The notes: a model not told the origin generated them from the sequence alone. A DNA stretch of 44,068 nt from Chitinophagales bacterium (GCA_016787295.1 JAEUUX010000201.1:1-44068); one strand, 5' to 3'. Numbered from the stretch's first letter, positions 25,201 through 34,944 are shown. Numbers and translations are program-made.

Positions 25201-26730
25201 TTATACCAGCAGACCTATACGTTCTTTTTGTTCAATTTTTACGGCTACAAATGTTTTTTGTTCTGCTTTGGCTTTTGCCCATGACAGCAAATCGAAAAAA
25301 TCAAAAATAGGCGATGGTGTTTTTTGAGCATCTAAATTCTTGAGTTCTTCATATAATTCTCCATACAATATCAACAACTCTTTGTTAGAGGTGGTTTTGA
25401 TGGCTTTATTAAAAAACGCAAACATTTTTGCTTCTGGTTCGCCCAGTGAGTTTTGATTATTTAGATAGCGGCGAGCTGTTCTAATTTTAGACTCTAATAA
25501 TTGATAATGCCTCAGTTCGAAATGAAGCACTAAGTCGAACATTAAAACAACATTGTACATATCACCACGCAAATTACTACTTTCTTCTTGCAAAATTTCA
25601 TTGGCATAATCCAAAGCTATTTTGTATTCTCCTTTGATAAGCAGTAAATAACACGACTGTAATAACAAAACTGTGCGTTGCATATCGCTTACACGCACTT
25701 CTTTGTTGATAAACAACTTGCCCGCTTCTTTGGCTAAAGTGGCAGCTTTTTCAAAATCACAGTATACCAAGTATTTTTGCAACAAAACATTGTATTTGAT
25801 AAATCGCCAACGCGACTCTTCGTGTTTGGTTTGCAATTCAAATTTTTCAAAATACTCATAGTTTCGGTCAAAATCTTGGAATTTATAAGTTGCTATACAA
25901 GCCAATAATAGACTATGCAAACGACTCAATAAAAACAAAGGGGTATAACCCAAAATTTTGGGGTTGGCAAATATCAAATCTACTTGCAACTGTGAATATA
26001 AATGATATTCTTCGTCATTACCAGTCATCTGATAATAGCGATATTGAATACTATACAAATAATTCAAAGACGTAATTGTGGTAGCGCGTTGTGGATCTTG
26101 CAATAATGGATTTTGGTGAAGTTTTTCTATCTCCTGAATAATTTCAGCTTGATTGAGCGTGCCAAATTGCAAAACAAAACATGTAACCATGTAATACAAC
26201 TGTTTATAGTCATGAATTTCTTGCAATTTACGCCACACTTCTTTGTTTTCATCTACTAATTTTCTGATTTTTCGCACTTGTTCTTGTACATTATTTAGCA
26301 GATGTATCATTTTTATTTCTAACTCAAGGGCGCGTGAGTACAAATAGAAATCTTCTAAATCATTAGCGCGTTTTTTCAATTTATCTACAATGCGTTTAGC
26401 TTGTTCAATAAGGTGTTTATCATACAACACTTCGGCTTGCCTCAATTGTTTATACAAATCGTGTTGTGGACTTTTCTCGTCATGAAACGAAATCAGTTCG
26501 TCAAGAATAAAATTATATAAATAATTCTTGGTAACTGCAAATTTGTTTTTGTCCAACTTTAGGAAGTTGACTAACGCATTTTCGTCATACGTTTGCTGTT
26601 CATTGATAGCATCGTATAATTTTAGATAATTGTTTTCGTCACCTCTAACATGTTGCGAAGCATGGATACGCAAATAGCGCTTTTCTGTTTTAGACAATGA
26701 CTGGATAAGTTGAAAGAGTTGATCTACCAT
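25201..26730 (-). CDS. Alpha-helical (TPR-like) protein of unknown function
   Basis: The 509-residue cytoplasmic protein has no signal peptide. It is almost entirely alpha-helical, with paired amphipathic helices of about 35 residues suggesting a TPR-like superhelix (for example KYLVYCDFEKAATLAKEAGKL and YLLLIKGEYKIALDYANEIL, quoted in parts). The N-terminal LFQLIQSLSKTEKRYLRI looks like a conserved opening seen in Bacteroidota hypothetical proteins of this size, but I do not know a function. Charged coiled stretches occur near 110-170. It has its own -7 box and terminator and no operon partner. Confidence 0.8.
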   Translation of the reverse strand: MVDQLFQLIQSLSKTEKRYLRIHASQHVRGDENNYLKLYDAINEQQTYDENALVNFLKLDKNKFAVTKNYLYNFILDELISFHDEKSPQHDLYKQLRQAEVLYDKHLIEQAKRIVDKLKKRANDLEDFYLYSRALELEIKMIHLLNNVQEQVRKIRKLVDENKEVWRKLQEIHDYKQLYYMVTCFVLQFGTLNQAEIIQEIEKLHQNPLLQDPQRATTITSLNYLYSIQYRYYQMTGNDEEYHLYSQLQVDLIFANPKILGYTPLFLLSRLHSLLLACIATYKFQDFDRNYEYFEKFELQTKHEESRWRFIKYNVLLQKYLVYCDFEKAATLAKEAGKLFINKEVRVSDMQRTVLLLQSCYLLLIKGEYKIALDYANEILQEESSNLRGDMYNVVLMFDLVLHFELRHYQLLESKIRTARRYLNNQNSLGEPEAKMFAFFNKAIKTTSNKELLILYGELYEELKNLDAQKTPSPIFDFFDLLSWAKAKAEQKTFVAVKIEQKERIGLLV

Positions 26731-26823
26731 AATTCAGAAAAATAAAATGAGGATGTATATTAATTAGTAAAAAAGATATAAAAAATAAGTCTACTACCAA
26801 GCAGTCCGTCTCAAAAATAACAC

Positions 26824-26831
26824 CAAAGGTA
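26824..26831 (-). promoter_or_regulatory. -7 box for the helical-repeat protein gene
   Basis: TACCTTTG on the minus strand, 94 bp before the ATG at 26730. A TTTG lies at 26858-26855, 23 bp further upstream, slightly longer than the usual spacing. Confidence 0.55.
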
Positions 26832-26985
26832 CGGAAATTATTGCAATTGACATACAAATGGCATATTTTTTTTTCGTGGCTTGATATTTTTCTATTTTGA
26901 GACAAATCTTTTATCCATCTTTATCAATTTCTGGGAACAAATTGATAGGCGATGTTGTTATATATCTAAGTATTACTAAACAATA

Positions 26986-28464
26986 ATGTGTATGACTCTG
27001 CAATTTAAAACCCAGATCAAGCCGAACAATTCTATCTACGGCTCTTCTCTTAGTTTGATGACCGACCTCTACCAACTCACTATGGCTGCAGCCTATTTTG
27101 GGCAGCAGATGCACGAGCGGGAAGCGGTTTTCTCGCTTTATTTCCGTAAAGCCCCTTTCGGCGGCAAATATGCCATTGTAGCAGGTCTGGAAACTGCCAT
27201 TCAGTACCTACAAAATCTTTCTTTTACAGAAAACGACATCTTGTACTTGAAAACCCTTACCGACGGAGCGGGCAGCCGATTATTTAGTGATTATTTTTTG
27301 CGCTACCTCTCCAATTTCAAATTTACTTGTGACATAGATGCTATTCCCGAAGGTACTGTTGTATTTCCTAATCAGCCTTTGGTGCGAGTCGAAGGTGGTC
27401 TGTTGGCGGCACAATTGGTCGAAACAGCCTTGCTCAACATCATTAATTTCCAAACCCTCATTGCTACCAAAGCAGCTCATATTGTCCAAGCAGCGCAAGG
27501 TGACGATGTTGTAGAGTTTGGTTTGCGTCGCGCACAAGGCGTTGATGGTGGTTTCTCTGCAAGCCGAGCAGCCTACATCGGCGGTTGTGTGGCTACTTCT
27601 AACGTGTTGGCAGGCAAAAAATTGGGTATCCCAGTCAAGGGAACACATGCGCATAGTTGGGTGATGTGTTTCGATAACGAACTAAGCGCCTTTAGAGCTT
27701 ATGCCAAAGAAATGCCTAATAATTGTATTTTTTTAGTCGACACCTACGACACCCTTGAAGGAGTGAAAAATGCTATTATCGTCGGCAAAGAATTGGAGAA
27801 AAAAAATCAACGTCTAATAGGAATCAGATTAGATTCTGGCGAATTGGCAACTCTTAGCATCGAAGCCCGAAAATTATTGGACGAAGCAGGTTTTCACCAT
27901 ACAAAAATTATTGCCAGCAACGATTTAGATGCTGATAGCATTATAGGATTAAAAAAAGAAGGTGCAAGAATAGATACTTGGGGCGTTGGTACCAATTTGG
28001 TCACTGGTGGCGAACAATCTGCTTTGGGTGGTGTGTATAAACTAAGTGCCTTGAAAACCCACAACAAACATTGGCAAGACAAAATTAAACTCTCCGAGAA
28101 TAGCTCCAAAACATCTATACCGGGTTGTTTGCAGGTGCGCCGTTTTTTCAATTCTGCTACCCAAAAATACGAAGGCGACATGATTTATGATGTATCTAGC
28201 CCACAAATAGACCGAACCGATATCATACACACTTTTGACGGCAGAATTATTGACCAACCCAACGATTTTGGCAGCAATGACTTACTAGAACCTATATTCA
28301 GGCACGGAAATTTAGTATATGAACAGCCTAAATTGAGCAAAATCCAAGAATACACTCGAGAACAATTGTCACTCTTCCAACCAATTCTTGCTAATTATCC
28401 TGTTGGTTTAGAGCAAAATTTATACCAAAAACGCAAAACAATGATAGAACAACACAAAAAATAA
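26986..28464 (+). CDS. pncB: Nicotinate phosphoribosyltransferase
   Basis: The enzyme joins nicotinate and PRPP (with ATP hydrolysis) to form nicotinate mononucleotide for NAD salvage. The 492-residue length suits the longer bacterial NAPRT type. Motifs include SLMTDLYQLTMAAAYF, RKAPFGGKYAIVAGLE, EFGLRRAQGVDGGFSASRA, the active-site KGTHAHSWVM, GIRLDSGELATLS, ASNDLDADSI and the phosphate-binding WGVGTNLVTGG. All are intact. The ATG at 26986 or the in-frame ATG two codons later may be the start; nothing decides it. It is monocistronic. Confidence 0.94.
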   Translation: MCMTLQFKTQIKPNNSIYGSSLSLMTDLYQLTMAAAYFGQQMHEREAVFSLYFRKAPFGGKYAIVAGLETAIQYLQNLSFTENDILYLKTLTDGAGSRLFSDYFLRYLSNFKFTCDIDAIPEGTVVFPNQPLVRVEGGLLAAQLVETALLNIINFQTLIATKAAHIVQAAQGDDVVEFGLRRAQGVDGGFSASRAAYIGGCVATSNVLAGKKLGIPVKGTHAHSWVMCFDNELSAFRAYAKEMPNNCIFLVDTYDTLEGVKNAIIVGKELEKKNQRLIGIRLDSGELATLSIEARKLLDEAGFHHTKIIASNDLDADSIIGLKKEGARIDTWGVGTNLVTGGEQSALGGVYKLSALKTHNKHWQDKIKLSENSSKTSIPGCLQVRRFFNSATQKYEGDMIYDVSSPQIDRTDIIHTFDGRIIDQPNDFGSNDLLEPIFRHGNLVYEQPKLSKIQEYTREQLSLFQPILANYPVGLEQNLYQKRKTMIEQHKK

Positions 28465-28479
28465 ATTAATATTACAGCA

Positions 28480-28542
28480 AACCAGCAAATTATTCTTACC
28501 TTTGTGTGTGAAAAACATGCAGATAAGAAAAATTTGCTGGTT
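28480..28542. repeat. Long inverted repeat overlapping a TACCTTTG box
   Basis: AACCAGCAAATTATTCTTA (28480-28498) and TAAGAAAAATTTGCTGGTT (28524-28542) are complementary at 18 of 19 positions, with a 25-nt spacer. A plus-strand TACCTTTG (28497-28504) straddles the left arm and spacer. The site lies between the convergent pncB and DUF4783 genes. Confidence 0.7.
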
Positions 28543-28578
28543 ATTTGTTATGAGCGAAAAGGTAAATAGCGATTTTCA

Positions 28579-28956
28579 TTATTCAATATCAATTTGTTCA
28601 ATACCATTGTTGCGCAACGACACCGTAACACGGTACGAACCTTTGGTCGTAACCAACGTGCCAATCAAAAATTGTGACCCATTGGGTGCCGTTCCGTTGT
28701 GTTTGATAGTAAAACTCCGAGCGGTTTCGGCACTAAAAAAATTTGTTAACATCACCACCGAACCCGACTTGTCTTCGCCATCACCCAAAGGCGTACTCAC
28801 GCCCATATCAGCCGAAAAATAGCTACTAAGCACAGCAATATTGCCCGTTTGAAAGCCATTTTTGACCGTATTCACTAAATTTTGTGCCTGAATAGCAAAA
28901 GCAATTGCTACCCAAAAGAAAAGAAATACCGATATACGAAAAATAAATTGTTTCAT
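28579..28956 (-). CDS. DUF4783 domain protein (secreted)
   Basis: The 125-residue protein has a signal peptide (MKQFIFRISVFLFFWVAIAF, cleavage near AIQAQ). The mature part has LVNTVKNGFQTGNIAVLSSYF, a KSGSVVMLTNFFSAE segment and FLIGTLVTTKGSYRVTVSLR. This is the pattern of the DUF4783 family, an NTF2-like fold restricted to Bacteroidota. Its function is unknown. It is a single gene facing pncB. The ATG at 28954-28956 is set by the signal peptide. Confidence 0.85.
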   Translation of the reverse strand: MKQFIFRISVFLFFWVAIAFAIQAQNLVNTVKNGFQTGNIAVLSSYFSADMGVSTPLGDGEDKSGSVVMLTNFFSAETARSFTIKHNGTAPNGSQFLIGTLVTTKGSYRVTVSLRNNGIEQIDIE

Positions 28957-29161
28957 AACTCAACAAAATTAATAGGTAAAAAAATGCGTAAGGTGCTACT
29001 TAGGATAACATACTACTCTTTTAGACGCAAAAAAATAAAAGCGTTTAAAAACCCATATCAACTTGACTATTTTACAAAACCTTTTTGTGCAATCATTGCT
29101 TCCACAACCAAACGCTAAAGACCTCGCAATTATTGTATAGCACCTCAAAAAAAACAATACC

Positions 29162-30694
29162 ATGCTAAAAAACGACAAAGTAATGCTCATTATTCTCGAT
29201 GGATGGGGCATCAATCACAATCCTGCTATAAGCGCTATTGAGTATGCACAAACGCCTTACATGGATAGTTTGTTGCGCACCTACCCCAACAACACCCTCA
29301 TCACCCACAGCGAAATGGTGGGTTTGCCTGATGGACAAATGGGAAACTCCGAAGTAGGACACCTCAACATTGGAGCAGGGCGCATCGTCTACCAAGAGCT
29401 TTTGCGCATCAATAGAGCGTTTAGCCAAAAAACCATCGACCATAATGCCACACTTTTGGCAGCCTTGCAATATGCCCAAACACACCAAAAAGCCGTTCAT
29501 CTCTTGGGTTTGGTCTCCGATGGCGGTGTGCATTCCCACATCAACCACCTCAAAGGTTTGTGTGATATTTGCGAACAACACCAACTGCCCCAAGTCTATA
29601 TCCACGCCATTATGGACGGGCGCGACACCGACCCCAAAGCAGGTATACAATACCTACAAAATGTGCAACAACACATCGCCCACCAAAAGGCAAAAATAGC
29701 CTCCGTTTGCGGACGCTACTATGCTATGGACAGAGACAAACGCTGGGAACGCATACAATTGGCATACGACCTATATACCAAAGGTAAAGGAAAACCCACC
29801 ACCGACCCCATAGCCACTATCCAAGAATCCTATGACAGTAATATAACCGACGAATTTATACTGCCTATTGTTTGCACACAAGCAGACGGAAAAGCCCTTG
29901 CCACCATTCAGCCCGATGATGTGGTGATTTGTTTCAATTTCAGGACAGACCGTTGTCGCCAAATTACACGCGTTCTCACCCAAACAGATATGCCACAATA
30001 CAACATGCACACCCTCCCACTATACTATGTCACCATGACCAACTATGACGATACCTTCAAAAATATCCACATCATTTTTGATAGTGACAACCTCAAAAAC
30101 ACTTTGGGCGAAGTATTGGAACAACACCAAAAACGCCAAATTCGCATTGCAGAAACAGAAAAATATCCCCACGTCACCTTCTTTTTTTCGGGCGGACGCG
30201 AACAACCTTTTGAGGGAGAAACGCGCCTAATGGCTAACTCCCCCAAAGTTGCCACCTACGACCTACAACCTCAAATGAGCGCTCCCGAAGTAACCCAACT
30301 TATCCGTGATGCCCTATCCCAGCGCCAAGCCGATTTTGTGTGCCTCAACTTTGCCAATACCGACATGGTAGGACACACAGGCGTGTTTAGTGCAGCCGTA
30401 AAAGCCGCCGAAACCGTCGACGAATGCCTCCAAAAAGTTGTTGAAACAGCATTGTTTAATGGCTATGTGTCCATCGTCATCGCCGACCATGGCAATGCCG
30501 ACACCATGATAAATCCCGATGGCACACCCAATACTGCCCACACCATGAATCCCGTACCAATAGTGGTTGTTGCACCACAACACAACTACAGTGTACTTTC
30601 GGGTGGCAAATTGGCAGATATTGCACCCACCATTTTGCACATCATGGATATTCCTGTGCCCTCCGAAATGACAGGACAGAATTTGGTGGTGTAG
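29162..30694 (+). CDS. gpmI: 2,3-bisphosphoglycerate-independent phosphoglycerate mutase
   Basis: The enzyme interconverts 3- and 2-phosphoglycerate in glycolysis using two Mn(II) ions. The 510-residue length is typical. The metal-binding LIILDGWG (Asp13) opens the protein, and the phosphoserine nucleophile is Ser63 in GQMGNSEVGHLNIGAGR. The phosphotransfer domain has SDGGVHSH, HAIMDGRDTDPKAG, CGRYYAMDRDKRWER and FNFRTDR. The C-terminal metal site shows NFANTDMVGHTG, ADHGNAD and THAHT-equivalent TAHTMNPVP. Everything is intact. It stands alone, followed by a copy of the dispersed repeat. Confidence 0.97.
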   Translation: MLKNDKVMLIILDGWGINHNPAISAIEYAQTPYMDSLLRTYPNNTLITHSEMVGLPDGQMGNSEVGHLNIGAGRIVYQELLRINRAFSQKTIDHNATLLAALQYAQTHQKAVHLLGLVSDGGVHSHINHLKGLCDICEQHQLPQVYIHAIMDGRDTDPKAGIQYLQNVQQHIAHQKAKIASVCGRYYAMDRDKRWERIQLAYDLYTKGKGKPTTDPIATIQESYDSNITDEFILPIVCTQADGKALATIQPDDVVICFNFRTDRCRQITRVLTQTDMPQYNMHTLPLYYVTMTNYDDTFKNIHIIFDSDNLKNTLGEVLEQHQKRQIRIAETEKYPHVTFFFSGGREQPFEGETRLMANSPKVATYDLQPQMSAPEVTQLIRDALSQRQADFVCLNFANTDMVGHTGVFSAAVKAAETVDECLQKVVETALFNGYVSIVIADHGNADTMINPDGTPNTAHTMNPVPIVVVAPQHNYSVLSGGKLADIAPTILHIMDIPVPSEMTGQNLVV

Positions 30695-30746
30695 TTTTGC
30701 CAATAATGCTTGGTTTGCAAGTAGAATTTCTCAAAGTAATATTATA

Positions 30747-30860
30747 TTTTGGGCGTTCCCTGACGGTCGGGCTTTACAGGGCTTCGCTGCCGCTACGGTG
30801 CTTCGCAAGCTACGCACTGGCTAACGCCACCCTTACAATCCCTAACGCGCTTCGCCATTC
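30747..30860 (+). repeat. Dispersed ~110-bp repeat, copy 2
   Basis: It begins TTTTGGGCGTTCCC, passes through GGTCGGGCTTTACAGGGCTT and GCTACGCACTGGCTAACGCC, and ends CCCTAACGCGCTTCGCCATT. It is the same family as 4591-4698 (inverted) and 41491-41604. It starts 53 bp after the gpmI stop. No gene is seen in the rest of 30695-31005 except the terminator at 30941-30978. Confidence 0.88.
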
Positions 30861-30940
30861 GAACAACAGACCGCATCAAAACAGCTATTTCTGTCTTTGA
30901 AACGATAGCAACATCTATATGCCACGCACCCCCCAAAAAA

Positions 30941-30978
30941 ATAACCCCCTCGAAGCACAACTGCTTCGAGGGGGTTAT
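30941..30978 (-). terminator. Terminator of the metalloprotease gene
   Basis: ATAACCCCCTCGAAGCA (30941-30957) pairs perfectly with TGCTTCGAGGGGGTTAT (30962-30978) with a four-base loop. A six-A run just before it becomes a T-run on the minus strand. Confidence 0.92.
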
Positions 30979-31005
30979 CTGTTTAACGTTATAATGCAGA
31001 TAAAA

Positions 31006-33198
31006 CTATTTCACCACCACCAAACGGCTTTGTTGGCGAGAAATACCATTGTCAACTTGCACCAAATAGTAACCATTCACCAAACTATTAAGATTCAAAC
31101 CAATTTGATTATTACCTTCTGTGGCAGTTACTTGCTCGCTCAAAACGATGCGTCCCATCAAGTCAAACACCTGAACAGTCACATCTTGTTCTTGTTCGCT
31201 CACAAAACTAACACTTGCTTTATCAGTAGCAGGATTTGGAGATACATTAATAGGCGATAAAGGAGCAAGCGTACCAATGTATCGGAAACTAGCACTTTGG
31301 GTTTGTATCGTCAAAGTATATGGGTCTGTTGTGCTGGCAGCACCATTGTAGCTCGTCACACCCACATAATACGTACCTGCGGAAGTGGCATTATAGGTAA
31401 TTTGTTCGTCGGTAGTACCCGAATTTTCTGATACCGTATAATAATTACCACGCATCAAATAGAGTTCATAGTCGGCAGGAAGGCTGGTGAGCGAAACGCG
31501 CACTTTGGGAGCAGAGGCTGTTGTGGTAAAGACATACCAATCTTGTCCTCCTGTGCAAATATAGCGGTCTATGCTCACATTGTTGCCGATGGGTGTTGCA
31601 GCACTTGCAGATTCATTAGGCTCATCGGTGTTGCAGTCGGCTGTACCTGTGCTTGCAGCAGTTGTAGTAAAATTGCTACCATTAACAGTCGAGCTACCAC
31701 CACCACTACAAATCGTTTGCACTCTCCAATTATAGGTGGTCGATGCCGAAAGCCCGGTTAAGTTGAGGCTATTGCTGGAAGCGCTCACCGTTGTCCAAGT
31801 CGTAGCCGTGCTTGTTTTGTATTGCACACTATAGCTGGTAGCACCACTAACAGCCGACCAACCTAAAGTAGCACTATTGGCAGTGATATTAGAAACTGCC
31901 AAGCCGCTGGGTGCTGCGCAAGTTGTTCCACCTGAAGCAAGAGTCGTGAAATTGCTACCCGTCGCTACGGTGCTTGTACCACTTGAGCAAGTTGTTTGTA
32001 CTCTCCAATTATAGGTAGTAGAAGCCGCCAAACCTGTCAAACTGACGCTATTGCTGGTGGCAGTTAGGCTTGTCCAAGTAGTAGCGGCATTGGTTTTGTA
32101 TTGTACGGTGTAGCTGGTAGCACCGCTAACCGCTGTCCAGCTAAGAGTAGCACTGCTACTTGTGATATTAGCTGTTGCCAAACCTGTTGGAGTTGTACAA
32201 GTTGTTCCACCACTTGGAGCTACACAACCGTTAGATGTTGCCAAACTTGCTCTGGCTCCACCTGTAGTCAAAACAGCTCTCATGCGCGTTTTTTGTCCAG
32301 AGGAAAACATATACATACAAGCATCATCGGTATAATCCATGTAGTTCATGGTCATTTCGCGTGGCTGACCACTACAAGTACTATAGTGTGGTTGAGAAGG
32401 ACAACCATAATTAGACGTATTGTGTGTGGGCGTATCACTCACCAAGTCACTGCCACAATTAGCATCGCCCCAAATGTGGCGCAAATTCAACCAGTGACCA
32501 ACTTCGTGTGTAGCCGTGCGTCCGCGTCCAAACGAACCACCTTGAGCAGGATTAATCAAGCTATTAGACCCAACTGTATAGTAAGCTACCACAACGCCGT
32601 CTTTGCTGGCAGTACCACCGGGGAAAGTGGCATATCCCAAAATACCTCCGCCAATATTGGTTACCCAAATATTGAGATATTTACTTCTGTCCCAAATAGT
32701 TGCAGGTTTAATGGTATTGTCGATATAGCTGGTGGTGGGCGAAGCCTGTCCATAGTTATAGCGATTAATGCCAGTTGTAGCATTGCCGCTTGGGTCGCGT
32801 TGTGCCAAACAAAACTCAACTTCCACATCGGCTGCCACGCTCGCAAACACGCTTGGGATATTTGCTGCATCACTATTGAGTTTGCGATAATCTAAGTTCA
32901 ATTGTGCAATTTGAGCTTGAATATAGTTGCTACTGATATTCTCACTCGACCCAACGGCATCGCCATTGTGAATCACATGGAACACTACAGGAATAGTAAT
33001 GACTGCACGTTCGTCTTGGCTGTGTTCATGATGCGCCACATAAGCCGCCGTATGGACTTCAATGGCATCTAAACGGTTTTGATAATCGGGATCTTCCAAC
33101 AATTGTTGTTGAAGAACTTCCATAGAGGCACACGTGCGCTGCGCAGATGTGTTTAAAAAAGGCAGTGAAATTAGCAGAAAAAACAGTAAATTTTTCAT
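31006..33198 (-). CDS. Secreted M43-type zinc metalloprotease with fn3, PPC and T9SS sorting domains
   Basis: This is a probable extracellular endopeptidase of 730 residues from the ATG at 33196-33198, where a signal peptide begins (MKNLLFFLLISLPFLNTSAQ). An in-frame start upstream would add 14 residues before it. The catalytic domain spans about 60-315 and carries the zinc site HEVGHWLNLRH (231-241). This is HExxHxxxxxH with a Met-turn region MNYMD (284-288), as in pappalysin/M43 proteases. Cys pairs (NCGSD, YGCPSQ, STCSGQ) suggest disulfides. Two very similar fn3 domains follow (about 335-430 and 435-525), then a PPC-like domain (DWYVFTTTA...YYVGVTSY) and a T9SS type A sorting domain (NVSPNPATDKASV, VFDLMGRIV, NGYYLVQV). 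The catalytic residues are intact. Its substrate is unknown. Confidence 0.92.
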   Translation of the reverse strand: MKNLLFFLLISLPFLNTSAQRTCASMEVLQQQLLEDPDYQNRLDAIEVHTAAYVAHHEHSQDERAVITIPVVFHVIHNGDAVGSSENISSNYIQAQIAQLNLDYRKLNSDAANIPSVFASVAADVEVEFCLAQRDPSGNATTGINRYNYGQASPTTSYIDNTIKPATIWDRSKYLNIWVTNIGGGILGYATFPGGTASKDGVVVAYYTVGSNSLINPAQGGSFGRGRTATHEVGHWLNLRHIWGDANCGSDLVSDTPTHNTSNYGCPSQPHYSTCSGQPREMTMNYMDYTDDACMYMFSSGQKTRMRAVLTTGGARASLATSNGCVAPSGGTTCTTPTGLATANITSSSATLSWTAVSGATSYTVQYKTNAATTWTSLTATSNSVSLTGLAASTTYNWRVQTTCSSGTSTVATGSNFTTLASGGTTCAAPSGLAVSNITANSATLGWSAVSGATSYSVQYKTSTATTWTTVSASSNSLNLTGLSASTTYNWRVQTICSGGGSSTVNGSNFTTTAASTGTADCNTDEPNESASAATPIGNNVSIDRYICTGGQDWYVFTTTASAPKVRVSLTSLPADYELYLMRGNYYTVSENSGTTDEQITYNATSAGTYYVGVTSYNGAASTTDPYTLTIQTQSASFRYIGTLAPLSPINVSPNPATDKASVSFVSEQEQDVTVQVFDLMGRIVLSEQVTATEGNNQIGLNLNSLVNGYYLVQVDNGISRQQSRLVVVK

Positions 33199-33240
33199 AG
33201 TTAACGATTTTGACATAAAACTTATAAATAGATTGGTCAT

Positions 33241-33768
33241 ATTTTTCTACAAAAAAGCAAAATATTTTGGGAGCAGTCGGTTATCATAGCATAACAAGCG
33301 TTTTTCTGCTGCAAAGATAGTGGTAAGCATACTATTTTGTTCGTTTTTCGTTAATTTTTAGGTCATTTTTTTGTCATTTTTTATTTTTTGCCAATTAATA
33401 GGGAATTTTAAGCGTTTTTTGCCCCATACACTATTCTTTTATTGACAAAACAATACAAAATAGATAAACTCACAATATCTTTTATTCTCCGATTTGGGGC
33501 GTATCCCTAAAACCGTTGGACAGGAAAAAAACAAAAATAACGCTAATATGGTAGCAAAATAATGCTATTTGACCTGATATTGCCAATATTATGCCACTAA
33601 CTGTCTAATGGAAATAACTGTTTTGGGGAACATACCCGATTTTGTTAATTGCTTTTTATTAAAAAGACAAAAAACTTGAGGTAAAATAAGCGCTATTCAA
33701 AGAAAAATTGTACCTTTGTCTCTTGAAAACGCATCTATCATCTACCCCAAAAAAATTATTTCTCCAAC
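33241..33768. other. Gene-free divergent intergenic region with promoters
   Basis: No coding frame is seen. A minus-strand TATCTTTG (33312-33319) probably serves the metalloprotease gene, about 115 bp from its ATG. A plus-strand TACCTTTG (33711-33718) serves the delta' gene. The middle is AT-rich with no recognised structure. Confidence 0.55.
33711..33718 (+). promoter_or_regulatory. -7 box for the DNA polymerase III delta' gene
   Basis: TACCTTTG lies 50 bp before the GTG start at 33769. The -33 region is not a clear TTTG. Confidence 0.6.
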
Positions 33769-34869
33769 GTGCAATTTAAACAAATCATTGGTCAAACCAA
33801 CACCAAACGCTATCTGATGGAAAGCGCCCAACACGACCACATTAGTCATGCACAATTGTTTTTGGGCAACGAAGGCTGTGGGGCATTATCCTTAGCCTTA
33901 GCATTTGCACAATATGTCAACTGCTCCAATCGCCAAACCGATGATTCTTGCGGACGGTGTAGTAATTGTAAAAAATCACAAAAACTCATTCATCCCGACA
34001 TCCACTATTGTTATCCGACCATTGGAAGCAAAGCCAAAAGTACCGATTTGCTGACCGAATGGCGCGAAGCCGTGCTGAAAAATCCATATATGAATGTTTT
34101 TCAATGGCTACAACACCTCAAAGCCGATAACAAACAAGGCAACATCACCGCCGAAGAATGCGAAGATATTATCAGAAAACTTTCGTTTACTACCTACGAA
34201 GCTCCTTACAAAATTTTGTTGCTATGGATGCCAGAATATTTGGGCAAAGAAGGCAACCGTTTATTAAAAATCATCGAAGAACCACCTCCCAATACTTTAT
34301 TTTTATTGGTAGCCGAAAATGCCAACTTGGTGTTGAACACAATATTGTCGCGCACCCAACTCTTGCGCATTCCACGCATATCCGAAACCGAAATACAAGA
34401 ATATTTACAAGAAAAATTTGGCTTAAATCCCAATTTTGCTCAACAGATCGCTATCTTGTCCGAAGGCAACTATAACGAAGCCCTCAACCTAATGGCAAAT
34501 GCCAACCACGATAACCAACAACTTTTGGTACGTTGGCTCACTATTTTGGTAGAAAAACAAACCCAAAACTTGCCCGCTTTGGTAGATCAATTAGCCGAAA
34601 TGGGGCGCGAAGCCCAAAAGCATTTTTTGCGATACAGCCTACACTTTTTGCGCCAATGTCTCCTAAAACAACACCTGCCACAACACCATTTGGCAATCAG
34701 CACTCCCGAAAAAGAACTCGCACAGCAGTTGCTGCAAAATAACCAACGGTCGCAATTTGAGTTGTTGTACCAACTTATTAACGACTCTTTCTACCACATC
34801 GAGCGAAATGCCAATCCACGCATTTTGTTTTTTAATTTGAGCATCAAAGTAGGTGATAATTTGAAATAA
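33769..34869 (+). CDS. holB: DNA polymerase III subunit delta' (clamp loader)
   Basis: The product is the 366-residue delta' subunit of the clamp loader, which loads the sliding clamp at replication forks. The start is GTG at 33769, right before the conserved QFKQIIGQ. The AAA+ nucleotide site reads GNEGCGALSLA (33-43): the Walker A lysine is missing, as expected for non-ATP-binding delta'. A four-Cys zinc module is visible (Cys52, Cys61, Cys64, Cys67). AYKILLLW-like sensor strands, EGNRLLKIIEEPPPNTLFLL and SRTQLLRIPR follow. The missing P-loop lysine distinguishes it from DnaX. It is a single gene facing the GNAT gene. Confidence 0.92.
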   Translation: MQFKQIIGQTNTKRYLMESAQHDHISHAQLFLGNEGCGALSLALAFAQYVNCSNRQTDDSCGRCSNCKKSQKLIHPDIHYCYPTIGSKAKSTDLLTEWREAVLKNPYMNVFQWLQHLKADNKQGNITAEECEDIIRKLSFTTYEAPYKILLLWMPEYLGKEGNRLLKIIEEPPPNTLFLLVAENANLVLNTILSRTQLLRIPRISETEIQEYLQEKFGLNPNFAQQIAILSEGNYNEALNLMANANHDNQQLLVRWLTILVEKQTQNLPALVDQLAEMGREAQKHFLRYSLHFLRQCLLKQHLPQHHLAISTPEKELAQQLLQNNQRSQFELLYQLINDSFYHIERNANPRILFFNLSIKVGDNLK

Positions 34870-34944
34870 GGTTATATCCAACCGTTTTGTGCGTTTATGT
34901 AGATTACTTTGGGAAATAGAATTTCTCATTTATGTCACAAGCAC

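Noticed and set aside
32101-32895. Plus-strand frame of 264 codons
   Set aside because: Antisense to the metalloprotease gene; its Cys/Ser/Thr richness is a shadow of the repetitive fn3 sequence.
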